Shown piece after piece: positions 53,282 through 64,000 of a DNA stretch of 64,000 nt; position 1 is the stretch's first letter, and each line of letters starts with the position of its first letter. Source of the stretch: Asterias rubens (lineage: Eukaryota > Echinodermata > Asteroidea > Forcipulatida > Asteriidae); contig NC_047083.1 of NCBI RefSeq assembly GCF_902459465.1, positions 6,687,526 to 6,751,525 on the forward strand. The letters are read 5' to 3'. Position numbers and translations under genes: made by a program. The notes beneath the pieces are model-generated. The model was not told where the DNA came from. It saw only the letters and a program-made list of their open reading frames with translations, and searched no databases.

Positions 53282-55019
53282 CGTTCAGTTTCTGGGGAAA
53301 TGGTTATCTACAGAGACCTTAATTAATTTGAAGTATTTTGATCACTGTACTTCATTGTACTTCACAAGCCGAACTGAAAACGGAAAATGTGTATTCGAAA
53401 TCTCACCGACAATGAATGAACAAGAATAAAAAGCAATGTTTCGAAATGCTGAGTCATTTTCCCCAGTGTAATAACATGATTATTAACAACCATCTTGGTT
53501 CATTAGCGACCTTTCGATTTTCGGGACGGTAGCACACAGGACGGTAAACAATTCTAAGCGTGTTTTGTGCCTGGGAAGATGAGGCTACAATAACGTGTGC
53601 CGTCCCGAAATCGAAAGACGGAGGACGCTATGTTAACGCATGGAGTTCGCATGGAGATGCAATACAAGTACACTTGTATAGAGGGTACTCTAGACATGTT
53701 TGGTTGGTTGCGCCCATGTGAGAAAGAAGGTATATGTACAACACGTCCATTAATGCTTAGTGGCCTCATCTTTTCTGGGGAAAAAAATACGCTATAAGAG
53801 ATTACTTATTGTATATAATAGAGATCAGTGTAAGGGAGCAGGAAAATCGATCGACGTATGCGCCAAACTGAAGTAGTCTCCATCGTGTAGAGATTGGGAA
53901 CGCTATTTTGGTGAAACAACGTCCGGTCTGTACGACAGTGGAGTGATGTCCTTTGTGGGGGGGGGGGGGGGGCTAATCGTCCTTACTTGCAGCTAGAGCT
54001 GAATTGCGATGGACGCTGCTACAACGTGTCCGAGAAGCAGGCATGCAAGGGCGCATTCAGCTGCCAGCCACATCAACCCATTATGACCACAGAGCACAGC
54101 CAAGATCGAAAGTGTTTTATTTTTTCCTGAAGGAGAATTTGACTCACAGTCAAGAATTTGACTCACATAAATGGCCGACTGTGTTAGTCGATGAGGTAAA
54201 AAGAAAACCAAACAATTTTGAGGCATATTTGTGTACATCATTGTATTCTACTTTTACATCTTTCTAACCATATTAATTTTATAAAAAAATGGTTACAAAG
54301 GCTTTTTAAATACCCACTCGGCCGATCCAAGGCAACGTGTTCCTTTAAAATCTTAAGCACTGACATGATTCAAGTTTGAAAAGTGGGCAATTTAAATATA
54401 ATATATAAAAAATCCTTAGATGCTTACTTCACTCATGAAAAAAAAGGTTACTATAGATTTCTTCATTACTTTACTAGGCAACATGTACATGTTGGTATCA
54501 ACACGCCAGTCTACTAGCAGACATATCCATCGACACTATGCCGCCCCTTCTTGCTGAGGCGACCACACCCCTCAATGACGGGTTACTGATTTGTAGTTAT
54601 TCAAGCAGCCGTGCCTACAACATGTCAACCCTTAGCCAGATTCCAGTTATAACTGTTTATCAGCCCCGTTTTTCAAGATGAAACAGTACATCGTCTCTAA
54701 AGAGGGTGTGTGGTGAGGACAACATGTAGTTTGTCATACACCTTGGGGACGTCACCAGATGACTTTTAACAAAGTCTTTGGTCATTGATTTGAAGATAGT
54801 TGCTGCTGGAAAACTCTCCGAGAGGCAGAAGTCGAAGCCCCTGAAATTGCGGAATCGATCTTGAAGGTATTCTATGTCTCTGTACCCAACATGCTCAACA
54901 AGTCCACATGTCTTGAACTGAAACCAAACCTATTGTCAGTCCACTAATAGGAGAGATGTGTAACCTTGATATGAACTAATACCGATGCTGCCCAATCATT
55001 GAATTGACACAGGAGGATG
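53282..55019. other. No gene recognised
   Basis: Contains the 54110-54348 MITE, a G-run at 53957-53971, and inverted TTTCGATTTTCGGGACGG / CCGTCCCGAAATCGAAAG blocks at 53513 and 53601 that frame a small palindromic repeat. 54480-55019 may be decayed Penelope-like sequence. Confidence 0.4.
54110..54348. mobile_element. Family C MITE, left half missing
   Basis: AAATGGCCGACTGTGTTAGT through CCGATCCAAGGCAACGTGTT to CCTTTAA. Confidence 0.7.
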
Positions 55020-56065
55020 TAGAAGCTCCATTGTAGCAGGGGCACAGGTCAGTCTTCCCAAAAGTGCATCCTCTCTTAGCAAGCATGTATGTTGCATATC
55101 GCTAACCAGCTCCCTGCTCTCTTCTAGTCCCAAGCCAAAGACGCACCAAAGTACTGTCATATCAAGCCCTCTGCATCATCCTGCCCTCGTTTCTTCGGTC
55201 ATCTCAGAATACACAATGCTGATGTTTCTCTCTGCCCCAACGTTGCATCCAGGGAGGGGGTTCACCAACCTAAAACCTAGCCAGTTGTCTCACCAACGTC
55301 TCACCAACATCAGTTGCTCAAGTCTCACCCTTAGTAGGCCTCACACATCACCATATCACAAACTGGCAGATCGTCAACACCATAAGGACACTCAACTCAG
55401 TCAACCCGACATTCTTATCAGTTTTGAGGAAGTCTCTCTCTTCACCAACATACCTACGAGAGAAGCACATCATCGCCAAAAAACACTTAAAGCTGATCCC
55501 ACAATGACTGACCGTACAAGCCTCACTCTTCAAGAAGTCGCCGATATTCTCATCACCCGCGTTTTGTCATCAAGCTTCCGATTGAGGGACCGGTTGTACG
55601 AGCAAACCTTTGGGACCGCTACGAGATCCCTCTAGCCACGGTCCTGGTGAATTTGTTCATGGAAGAACTTGAACTATCGAGAACAAAGATCTTCGCACAT
55701 CAGACAAGCCTCCCACCAGAATGACCATCACGCAAGCTCCAACGTGATCTTCAGTCAAGCTCAAGTCAAGACTTTCCACAGATTACCCAACTTGATTCAT
55801 GCAGCACTTCTTACACTCAAGGAAAAGCAAGACACCCAAGACAAGACTGCTTTTTACTGCACTCACTGCCTATATGGGAAAGTATGCACCGGGGAGGCTG
55901 GTCACATATTATCTACATATATCTAGAATCAATGAGCATCAATCACATGGCATACATAAGCAGCCATCTATAGCATTCACAAGAAGAAGATCATCTCATC
56001 GACTGGAAGTCAAGATTATTGCTTGCAACACAGTTCCAAAAACACTCCATTGTCTTCATAAATGA
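55020..56065 (+). mobile_element. Penelope-like retroelement relic (reverse transcriptase plus GIY-YIG remnants)
   Basis: Frame pieces at 55216-55635 include DILISFEEVSLFTNIP and, further on, LYEQTFGTATRS, the conserved D-x-x-SLFTNVP and QTFGTAMGSP stretches of Penelope-like reverse transcriptases. A premature stop replaces the end of the latter. At 55840-56065 a decayed GIY-YIG-like end follows: CTHCLYGKVCTGEAGHIL, then RINEHQSHGIHKQPSIAF. The RT palm centre (Y-x-D-D) is not recognisable, and stops and frameshifts break the copy throughout. The upstream 54480-55215 is AT-moderate and may be the decayed N-terminal part. Confidence 0.7.
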
Positions 56066-58076
56066 CATTTGCAGCAGCAGCTGACCACTATACTGATACA
56101 CACCAGCGCAAACGAATCCAGCCAGCAAACAACTCCAGAGCATCAACTAACAACAATCAACAACTTGGATACTTGGATACTTTCTGCCCAAATGTGCTTT
56201 ACTTTGCTTTACCTGCAATACCACTAGCAGTCTAGCGTTCCCCGAAGATTAGCAGAGTATGCTGTTCCACAGGTCGAGAACACACCGACTCGTTTCGGAG
56301 CCAAGCCCTTTTCACACTACTCTATTCCCCGGGGTTTGCCCCCTGGGATTAACGACCGGCCTTTTCACACTCTGGTTGCTTTTTCCTCAGTCTGCCCTAG
56401 TCTGTCTACCGCTGCAAATGGGCAAACCTTGGTGAAAAGCCACCCTAGGTTCTCCAGTTGCTCTGGAGCAGGGATAAGCCGTAAAATCCTGACGTATTCT
56501 TGAAACATGCAACCGGAACCACATGGAATACAGTGTGAAAGTGATATGGGGTCATATCAGGAGCAAGTCCCGGGGCATCCTGGGGCTGTTTCACACAGGG
56601 ATAAGATATACAGTGTGAAAGGGCCAAAGGGCTATACACACTGTTGTACCCTAAATTTTACTGTTTACTGTTATTCATTATCAATGCATTGTTTAACGCA
56701 CAAGCAGGAGAGCCTGTGATGATGCTTTAAGCGAAGGCCTAAAGGTGACAACATTTTCAATTGCTAGTTTCTTTTTGATATCTTTGATTTAGTACTTAGC
56801 AACAATGTTTGGATTCCATGAAGGCTTAAGGTGTAAAATACCATTGCTCTCCTGGAATAAACACTTCTTTTCAGTATAAGAATTAATGAGTTCTGTGAAA
56901 GTGAAACCTGTGTTCACAGGCAGTCTTCTATGTGTACTCGGATGGTTGCTATGGTAAATATATGTTAATAAGCAACTAAATATTTATTTTTTTGTTTTGT
57001 ATAACAATTATGACAGCCTTGAAAATTATTTTACCCATTAATTATTCTCTTCTTCAGACCAAGAGGCAATGTGAAAAAGAAGCAACATTCTAACAAACAG
57101 TGGATAGACTATTTTTTGTTCTGTTTATCCATTCCCTAGCAAAAAAACGATTGTTTATTTTGTTTTCTGGTTACACTTATAGTATTGTTTTGTCTCCTGA
57201 TGACACTGACTGTCTTTTAAACATGTCCACTCATAGTTCTGATGTTCTGGAACATGGGATAAAGCTATCTGGGTGCACTAGGGAGGCTTAAAAGCGCCGT
57301 CGCTAGGGTAAATGAGTTACCTAGCAACTGTTGCTAAGGAAAATGCATTTTTCAATGGCTCCACCCCTAAAAATAATCAGTATTGGTTGAAGAATACTTG
57401 TGCCAAGTTTCATGCTTTTATCACTTTCTGAGCAATTCTTACAGTATTTTGCACCAATCGCCTAGACTATCTGATTGAGTAAATACACGTAACAATCGGC
57501 ATGTACCAGCATAAGAAACTGCCAGGCAAATGTCTTGCAAGATTTTGAAGTTGGTAATAACTTCTTGTGTATTTCTGAACATCCATCTTATCATTTGAGG
57601 ATGCAATAACGAGAATAATTTTAATTGCTCTCCCTAATTCTGTCCGTTTTACTCAAAAAGGAAAATATCTTTCATCCTCAATGGCTTTAGTATTATAGTA
57701 TATTTTTGGTAGGTGAGCACGTGAGTGTGCATTGTAAAGGCTACCAAGCATGAGGTCCAGGGGGCCGCTCAAGGGCCCCAGTTATTATTGGCATAAAATG
57801 GATGCTATCTAGCTTTTCTGTAGTCATCTTTTGAGCAGAGCAGATGTTTGAATTAATTGTGTGGGTTTTTTGTCTTCACTTTTCCTCTCTTCTTTCAGAA
57901 ATCAGAGAAAAAGGCATATCATCAAACTTATCATGAATTTGGTCCGAGACTCACTTAAAAGTACACAAATGCAACTGTATAGCATCTCTCTATCTCTCTC
58001 TCTTTAATATAAAATATTTGTACGCAACATAGTCTTTGTGTCTAGTTGCATTTAAAAGCACAAAAAAAAGAGCTAG

Positions 58077-58080
<4 letters not shown>
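56066..58080. other. No gene recognised
   Basis: 56270-56650 contains a palindromic repeat built on CCCTTTTCACAC / GTGTGAAAGGGCC. 57290-57500 resembles nothing I know. CT-rich tract at 57986-58004. Confidence 0.4.

Positions 58081-58116
<36 letters not shown>
58081..58116. repeat. (AAT)n microsatellite, SINE tail
   Basis: Twelve AAT units. Confidence 0.9.
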
Positions 58117-58117
<1 letters not shown>

Positions 58118-58470
58118 GTGGCTTCTAGCGCTCAGGTCCGTCATGCAGTGACGCTCATGGCGCTTCAACATTATTACCCCTGGTCACTGGGCCTTAAATC
58201 ATTCCTTAAACCATCTGATTCTCAACTCCCTGGGTAGTATACAGCCTGTGCCGCCAAATATGTAGCGCATCAAAGCTAATCCGTCACAAGAACCAACTCT
58301 GCCCTCACAGGTACCCATTTACCCCTGGGTGGAGAGAAGCAATTATTAATAGTTAAGTGTCTTGTCAGTGTCACAAGTGTCTTAACCAGGATTCGAACCC
58401 ACACTCTGTTGAACCGAGTCACCACAGCTTGAATTCGGTCCTCTTATCCGCTCAGCCACGACACCCCTAT
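58081..58470 (-). mobile_element. Leucine-headed tRNA SINE with AAT tail, full length
   Basis: The - strand reads GGGGTGTCGTGGCTGAGCGG (box A), GTGTGGGTTCGAATCCTGGT (box B), CCACCCAGGGGTAAATGGGT, GGTTTAAGGAATGATTTAAG, ending in a 36-bp (ATT)n tail at 58081-58116. Best-preserved copy in the window. Confidence 0.8.
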
Positions 58471-58866
58471 TTGTTCGCACTTCTACACTTAGTGGATAAA
58501 AATATTGCACGTAATATTGATACAAAAAATTTGTACTATAAATGACATCGTGTTATTAGACCATTTTATTAAATGTGGTCTACAACCAAATTACACACAT
58601 TACGCATTAGGTATTACACTTGAATTAACCGCTTTCGTACAATTTAAATTGTGCAGAATAAATCACTTCAAACATAGTCCATTTTTTAAGCTGAAAGACA
58701 AATGGGACCAACACATTGTACAGTCTAAATGTACCTGCAGAAGATATCAAAACAGGCAACAGCAGGACAGCGAAAACTTCCATGGGGATCAGAACCTCAA
58801 ACTTGTATGACAAACTCCCCTCTACTGGACAATGGATCATTTCCAACAAGCATAGTGATTGTAGGA

Positions 58867-58988
58867 TTACATGGGTTGTACCACTGTTTGTAGGAAAGAT
58901 ACCATTTCCTTGACGACCTCGTCTGGGTAGACGTAGTGCACCATATGTGTTCCTTTTTCAAACAGTACTGATCTCTTGGTTGCCCCAT
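58867..58988 (-). CDS. Alpha/beta-hydrolase last exon with catalytic His
   Basis: Acceptor TCCTCAATAG, then GATKRSVLFEKGTHMVHYVY..., C-terminal helix and stop. The His in GTHMVH sits where the triad His is expected. A TTTATT (AATAAA on the - strand) at 58565-58570 may be the polyadenylation signal, 300 bp downstream. Confidence 0.82.
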
Positions 58989-61900
58989 CTATTGAGGAAG
59001 AAAATAATTTTCACTATAACACAAGTAGTTTGAAATGAAAAAGAAATAACAATAACAATAATGTATTTATATAGCGCATTTTCCATGTACATTCAAGATA
59101 GAGAAGTACCAGGTGCAAAGGCTAGTCTTGGTGCAAGGTTGGTTACTGTCCATAAAAAAATTATTTCGCAGTGCGCTGCAAACTCAAACAGTAGAGGGCA
59201 GTAGATTACTATTGTAAATCCACTTCTCAGGTAAAAGCAGTTGTAGCATGTAAGTTTTTGGAAGTGTTCCATCGCAAAAAAAAAATCAGTCGTCAGTGAC
59301 ATTACACAATAGGCAAGTCAGCTTTTTGAAATGACGTGAATTGAAAATTTACTAAAACATTTCACAGATTTTCCATCATTATTTTGCATTTAACAACAAA
59401 TGTGAATAAATGAGAGTCAAACAATATTGGCTTGTTCTTAAACAGCTGTTTAAAACCTTGCAGGGTCATAGGTATGCAATAAAGGACCTGCCTCGTCTCT
59501 AGTATCACACATTCATGACCCTGCCTCTTTCAGTCTGTGACATGCTCTGATTCAAAGAGTTGCTAATCATGCTTAAAAATGTGCAATCATCAGCTCCTTC
59601 GAAGGAGGTATAAATGACGGTACCCATTAAGCTGAATCAAACCAGATAAACATCATTCTTTATAAAACCATTTCATCAAGGGAAAGCTCCATTAAAGAGT
59701 TTCTGAGTGCGGCCACAAAAACTTCGATATTATACATCCTATACACCGAGTGGGTGTGTTAACATTGAATTACTCAGGTTATTAGATTGGATGAATTTTA
59801 GCAGTTAATCTGCCTGGGGCAGTCAGAAGCCCTACTGGTTTTTGCATGATCCAATTAAGTCTACCGTTTGGAAAAGAAATTACATGGAGATACAAGGTGC
59901 GAGTTGCTAGACAAGAAGGATGTATTTTTGCAAAACACTTTATAGTAAATCATCCCTCTAAAGAAGAGTAACAAGCCCAGGCTGGACTCCAGACACACAT
60001 CTTATTGCTTGGTCCCTTAAGATTTGATCAGTTCTTGGTTGCTTAAAAAAAAAAAAAATAGGCCTACCTTTGGACTTTTCCATTTTTATGCCTTCTTTAT
60101 CATAATGGAGGGTGTCATTAAGATTCATCCCTAGCCTCTGAATGGTATCTTCCAAGACAGGTCGCTCGACAAAGTTGTCATTACGACTGTAAATGCAGAT
60201 TGCCGGTAGGTTAATCTCTGCTAGTCTGGACACATTGGAAATAAACTGTAAATGGAAAAAATACAGATGGAGTTGTCCAATTACAAGAGATTGGAGTTGA
60301 CGAACAGACCACTGTACTGTTACACTATGCCCCTAGCAGTGATCCAGCAATGGCACAACACAAGTAAAGTAGTTAGAGTAGTGTACAAAAGTCATCCACA
60401 AACAAAATTCACAAATTGTTGACTTGTGTGCATCTTGTAAATGGGTTTCAAGTTAATGTTTAAAAGTGATTAGGGGTTGAAGAAAGGAAAATTTACTAGA
60501 GTGAGAATTGAAGCATGCTAAAGCCTGGTTCATACTTCCTGCCAATGGGAATGCAAAGCGAATTTGACGTGAATTTGACGTCACAACCCTGTTTTTGCAG
60601 CGAATGTTTCGCAAAAGTTGAGCACAGTTCAACTGCTGCGAATAATTGTTCTTTGTCAATCTCAAAATTGGAATAAGCATTATCCTAGTCGGTATCCCTC
60701 ATTGTTTTACAAAACAGGGAAGATAGAATTAGCTGTTTCACATTAAATACCAACCCAGGTTATAACAGAGCCTTTAAAAATGACTGCTAGGGTCAAAACA
60801 GCAGGTCAGTAAAACCAAAAACGAATATTCTTTATCCCCGATGCAAATTTAACATTTTAAATCATTGCAGTACCCACAGCTAAAAAATAATAATAATAAT
60901 AAAAATAATAATAATAATAATAAGACTTGTAATGCGCACATATCCACCCTGCTGGGTGTTCAAGGCGCAGTAAAACCAAAAACAAAACAAAAACAAAACA
61001 CAACACAAAGAAAAACAGACACAACAAAATTAGTCATTGAAAACCTGTGACATAAGATAAGTTTTGAGAAGAGACTTGAATTTTGCAGTACAAAGACAAG
61101 ATCGAAGATTAAGTGGTAGAGAGTTCCAGATGCGTAGGATTGGAACTGCCTCTAGCTACGTGTAATGGGCGATCTCGGTGGTCTAATTGGTATGACACAG
61201 CTCTAGAATTCCAAAGGTCGTGGGTTTCGAATCCCACCCCCAAGTAATATGCCTGTGATGTTTTTCACAGTATGTACAGTGCTTACACTCATTGGTGTAT
61301 ATGGGTAAATGAACATTCTTTGTCCTCGATGCAAATTTAACATCTATTAAATAAGAATAACTTCTCTACCTCTTTGAAGTTAAGCTGGGAACCTTCATAG
61401 AAAGAGAATACTTCTGAATCTCGTGTCAGCCCTCTAAGACCTGCCGAAGACACAATACCAGATGCCAATCTCCTGATTGCTGGACCAATAAGGGGAATCT
61501 GAATGCCAAAGTATAGCACTACACCAAGAAAATAGAAAAGCCAGTAAGGACTGAACAGCCTGAAATGAAACAGACAAGATCTTTATTTAATACACTGGAC
61601 ACCTCAATGGCAATTGTCAAAGACCAGTCTCTGCTCTAGAATTGCAAAGGTCGTGGGTTCAAATCCCACCCGAGTAATATGCCTGTGATTTTTTTCACAG
61701 AACTTGGGGTAAGTACTGAGAATACATTAGTAACTCACATCGGTGTATATGGGTGAGAAAACAAAATCATAAGCATAAAATAACAAACCTGTGAAAATTT
61801 GGGCTCAATCGGTCATCGAAGTTGCGAGAAAATGATGAAAGAAATGATTGGATGAATTTGTGTGCTTTCAAATGCGAATAAAAGACTTCTAGCTAGAAGT

Positions 61901-63294
61901 CTTATATTATTTTAGTGAGAAATTACCTCTTTCTCAAAAACTACATTACTTTAGAGGAAGTCGTTTCCCACAATGCTTTATACTATCAACATCTCTACAA
62001 TGCTTGTAACCAAGTCAGTTTTTAAGTTAATATTTGTTTTGAGTAATTACCAAACGTGTACCTTCCCTTTAAAGGCAGTGAACACTATTGGTAATTACTC
62101 AAAATAGTTATCAGCATAAAACTGCACTTGGTAACAAGTAATGGGGAGAGGTTGATAGTATAAAACATTGTGAGAAACAGCTCCCTCTGAAGTGACGTAG
62201 TTTTCGAGAAAGAACTAAGTTTCCTCTGAAGTGACGTAGTTTTCGAGAAAGAACTAAGTTTCCACGAATTTGATTTCGAGACCTCAAGTTTAGAATTTGA
62301 GGTATCAAAATCAAGCATCTAAAAGCACACAACTTCGTGTGACAAGGGTGTTTTTTTCTATCATTGTTCTCTCGCAACTCCGACAACCAATTGAGCTCAA
62401 ATTTTTACAGTTTTTTTTTTTGTGCATATGTTGAGATACACCAAGTGAAAAGACTGGATTTTGACAATTACCAATAGTGTCCAGTGTCTTTAACATCTAT
62501 TATGATTGGTCTTTGCCATAAATTCTGGTCCAATAAAACTGTTGAGCTTCAAGCCCTGAAGTCTTGTGAATTTTCCCCACCAGTTTGAGTCCTGAGGAAG
62601 GAAGGTAGCCTTTAAGAAGGTTGAGAAGTTTCCTTACTTGTGAGGCCTCGCACCAGCAGATGATAACAGACATATCGACTTAATACTGCCCTCTTGTTCT
62701 GGGTCAGCAGCGAGCTGACAAGTCACATGACCTCCCATGGAATGACCTGCCACCATGGCAATACTGTTTTAAAAAAAAATGAAATATTGAAACAAGTTTA
62801 GAAGATATTACAAAGTGCAATGACCCATTCTGAACTAAAGTAATAGTCCCAATTCTTTAAAATTTCATAAAATCAAAGCAAATCAAATTTCTCCAAAAGA
62901 CGTTCAGGGCATACTAACCGAAACGCCAAGTTGAAACCGACGGTTCTTTTCAAAACCACCCCAACCCATTTAGAGAAAGTCATTACATGGTGTTACCGCA
63001 AACCTTTCTATATCGTATTTCCACCATGCGAAGTTTCAAATCCTACCAAATCAAATTTGTCAACACAACAGCCCATTGAAAATTGGTACCAGTATACATG
63101 ATGAAGAGGCAATGTCACACTTTGATGTGATTCAAAAAATATTAACTATAAAGTGTAACAGCAATAACAAAACCAGAGGAGAGGGATTTACCTTTTGACG
63201 CCTAGTTTTGACAGAAGTTCCTTGATGACTACAGCTTTGTGCTCAGTAGTGTGGTTATAGACACCATCCGGGTCCAACTCTGTTAACCCCATAC
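58867..63294 (-). CDS. Alpha/beta-hydrolase fold protein (five 3' exons, 5' end outside window)
   Basis: Exons on the - strand in transcript order: 63294-63192, 62763-62638, 61559-61370, 60245-60068 and 58988-58867 (stop TAA at 58869-58867). All junctions have GT-AG and the phases agree (entering, then after each exon: 1, 2, 2, 0, 1). About 240 residues are visible. The nucleophile elbow GHSMGG is in exon 62763-62638, the acid-loop motif IYSRNDNF in exon 60245-60068 and the catalytic His in GTHMVHYVYPDEV in the last exon, so the Ser-Asp-His triad is complete. A hydrophobic LFYFLGVVLYFGIQIPLIGP stretch in exon 61559-61370 may be a cap helix or membrane contact. Substrate is unknown. It resembles generic Hydrolase_4/Abhydrolase proteins, perhaps DUF1057-like. 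The N-terminal exons lie beyond 64000 or were not recognised. Confidence 0.85.
60068..60245 (-). CDS. Alpha/beta-hydrolase exon: catalytic acid region
   Basis: Acceptor CCATTTACAG, donor CCAAAG/GTAGGC; 178 nt. It encodes the strand INLPAICIYSRND, where the Asp is in the position of the triad acid, and a following helix VLEDTIQRLG. Confidence 0.85.
60522..60640 (+). mobile_element. Truncated copy of the AAGCCCGGTTCATACTTCCT MITE
   Basis: AAAGCCTGGTTCATACTTCC followed by the GAATTTGACGT core; the right end is missing. It interrupts a tRNA-type SINE head that starts near 60488. Confidence 0.6.
60887..60975 (-). mobile_element. SINE 3' end with (ATT)n tail
   Basis: AAT units then GACTTGTAATGCGCACATAT and CACCCTGCTGGGTGTTCAAG. 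The same end occurs inverted at 7448-7520. Confidence 0.6.
61185..61290 (+). mobile_element. tRNA-type SINE head, third family
   Basis: GGTGGTCTAATTGGTATGAC (box A-like), GTCGTGGGTTTCGAATCCCA (box B), then GTAATATGCCTGTGATG. No paired acceptor stem, so not a tRNA gene. Confidence 0.6.
61370..61559 (-). CDS. Alpha/beta-hydrolase exon: cap/hydrophobic region
   Basis: Acceptor TTTCATTTCAG, donor AAAGAG/GTAGAG; 190 nt. Hydrophobic first half, then basic helices and a QLNFKE end that joins phase 0 to the next exon. Confidence 0.8.
61587..62072. mobile_element. TTAA MITE family A copy interrupted by a tRNA-type SINE piece
   Basis: TTAATACACTGGACACCTCA at the left; CGTGTACCTTCCCTTTAA at the right. 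Between about 61632 and 61760 it contains GCAAAGGTCGTGGGTTCAAA and GTAATATGCCTGTGA, shared with the SINE at 61190. Confidence 0.7.
62069..62493. mobile_element. TTAA MITE family A copy with internal duplication
   Basis: TTAAAGGCAGTGAACACTAT to GTGTCCAGTGTCTTTAA. A 38-bp segment (CTCTGAAGTGACGTAGTTTT...) is directly repeated at about 62186 and 62224. It shares its left TTAA with the preceding copy. Confidence 0.82.
62638..62763 (-). CDS. Alpha/beta-hydrolase exon with nucleophile elbow
   Basis: Acceptor TTAAAACAG, donor CACAA/GTAAGG; 126 nt. It encodes IAMVAGHSMGGHVTCQLAA, with the catalytic Ser in G-H-S-M-G, then a strand LLSSAGARPHK. Confidence 0.85.
63192..63294 (-). CDS. Alpha/beta-hydrolase exon: pre-nucleophile region
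   Basis: Acceptor CACGTAG before 63294, donor AAAAG/GTAAAT after 63192; 103 nt. It encodes GMGLTELDPDGVYNH and a helix ending in KLGVK, the strand that leads to the nucleophile elbow in hydrolases of this fold. A preceding exon must supply one nucleotide of the first Gly codon. Confidence 0.8.
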
Positions 63295-63649
63295 CTACGT
63301 GCGGAACATCACAAGCAAAGAAACTGATGAAGTTTAAGTCGAGCACACATTTTCTGAGAACAATGGATTTACTTGGTGAGTCTGCTGCCACCTAAATGTC
63401 CCACAAAAGCCTCCCATTGACTCCATACAAACCCAATTCAAAAGATATTGTCAGCAATTGGTCTTGGTTGGAAAAGTTGAAAGTGATGCCAGCACAAGTT
63501 GCTTTTTGCGCAAAAGCTGAAATAAAATTGCTGGACAAACCTGACAAAGGAAGAGCTAAAACCGTTCCTTCATGCACACAATGATTAACACACAGTACAT
63601 AAATATCAAAAATATTAATATCAAAGTCTTGTATAGCACAAGGGAAAAG

Positions 63650-63768
63650 TTTCCGTATGGCGCCACCACTTTTTCATTCGATATAAAATAATATAGGAAC
63701 TTATTTACCTGATTGATATATCCCTTTTTGTAAAAATGAGTGAAAAAGTGGTGGCGCCATACGGAAAG
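63650..63768. repeat. Inverted repeat with 28-bp arms
   Basis: TTTCCGTATGGCGCCACCAC at 63650-63677 and its exact complement at 63741-63768. Confidence 0.85.
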
Positions 63769-63860
63769 ATCCCCAGCACAAGTATCTACCAAACATGTCC
63801 AACACTGTTGAGAATTCTGTGTTATTACAATAAATTGAATCTGCACAATGGTCTAAACAC

Positions 63861-64000
63861 CTGGGCCCAACTTCATGGCTCTGCTTACCGTAAGCACATA
63901 ATCGGTGCTTACGGAAGCAGGGAATTCTGTGCTTACGCCAAGCGGAATTCACAGGTTAGCGCACTCCACGTTCTTCGCTTACAAGGCTAGCGCAAAACTT
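63861..64000 (+). mobile_element. MITE, GGGCCCAATTTCATGGATCT family, cut by window end
   Basis: Runs GCTCTGCTTACCGTAAGCAC ... GAATTCACAGGTTAGCGC in the same order as 50030-50285. Confidence 0.65.

Noticed and set aside
61185..61260. tRNA gene
   Set aside because: Box A and box B are present but no acceptor stem pairs and the same sequence recurs with a common 3' body; it is a SINE. The same holds for 15903, 29165, 43990 and 58440.
1..64000. CRISPR arrays, bacterial operons, ribosome binding sites, rRNA
   Set aside because: None present; splice structure and repeats show a eukaryotic genome.

Overview
This is eukaryotic genomic DNA: AT-rich, intron-dominated and packed with interspersed repeats. 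No bacterial-style operons, rRNA, genuine tRNA genes or CRISPR arrays were seen. The repeats (TTAA-flanked palindromic MITEs, tRNA-derived SINEs with leucine-type heads, DIRS-like and Penelope-like elements) and the F-type lectin gene point to a marine deuterostome. An echinoderm, probably a sea star, fits best; that assignment rests on remembered repeat families and is an inference.

The main gene runs on the + strand from 13605 to 40902. It can be assembled by reading because every splice junction is phase 1 and the translated exons fit one another. It encodes a secreted protein of roughly 670 residues: signal peptide (exon 1), two tandem F-type lectin (fucolectin/FTP) domains (exons 2-4 and 5-7), a Thr/Pro/Ser-rich mucin-like stalk built from 63-nt mini-exons each coding 21 residues (37823-39882), a short linker exon (40225-40329) and a C-terminal PAN/Apple-like cysteine domain (40619-40902), followed by AATAAA at 41037. 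Five of the mini-exons (38772-39618) sit in an exact 196-bp tandem array of exon plus intron, with alternating EPG and KSS variants (a 392-bp higher-order unit). One older mini-exon (38207) has lost its splice donor.

The introns of this gene hold most of the mobile DNA. At 18556-20656 is a fold-back-like element full of short degenerate repeats. At 29600-35160 is a decayed repeat-associated protein gene interrupted by a 3.6-kb element (31499-35098). That element has short inverted termini and an apparent target duplication, yet carries DIRS-type gag, reverse transcriptase and tyrosine-recombinase remnants on the - strand.

Outside the lectin locus: 1-10500 is almost only repeats, including a 1.5-kb element with 23-bp inverted ends (8937-10484). 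A carbohydrate sulfotransferase fragment with a frameshift lies at 10528-11025. A small gene with a TATA box, a 5' UTR exon and an aerolysin-like beta-strand region lies at about 46850-48019. A relic resembling the P2X7 C-terminal-domain family lies at 48269-49319. A Penelope-like retroelement relic lies at about 55020-56065. The 3' part of an alpha/beta-hydrolase gene, five exons with a complete Ser-Asp-His set, lies on the - strand at 58867-63294 and continues out of the window to the right.
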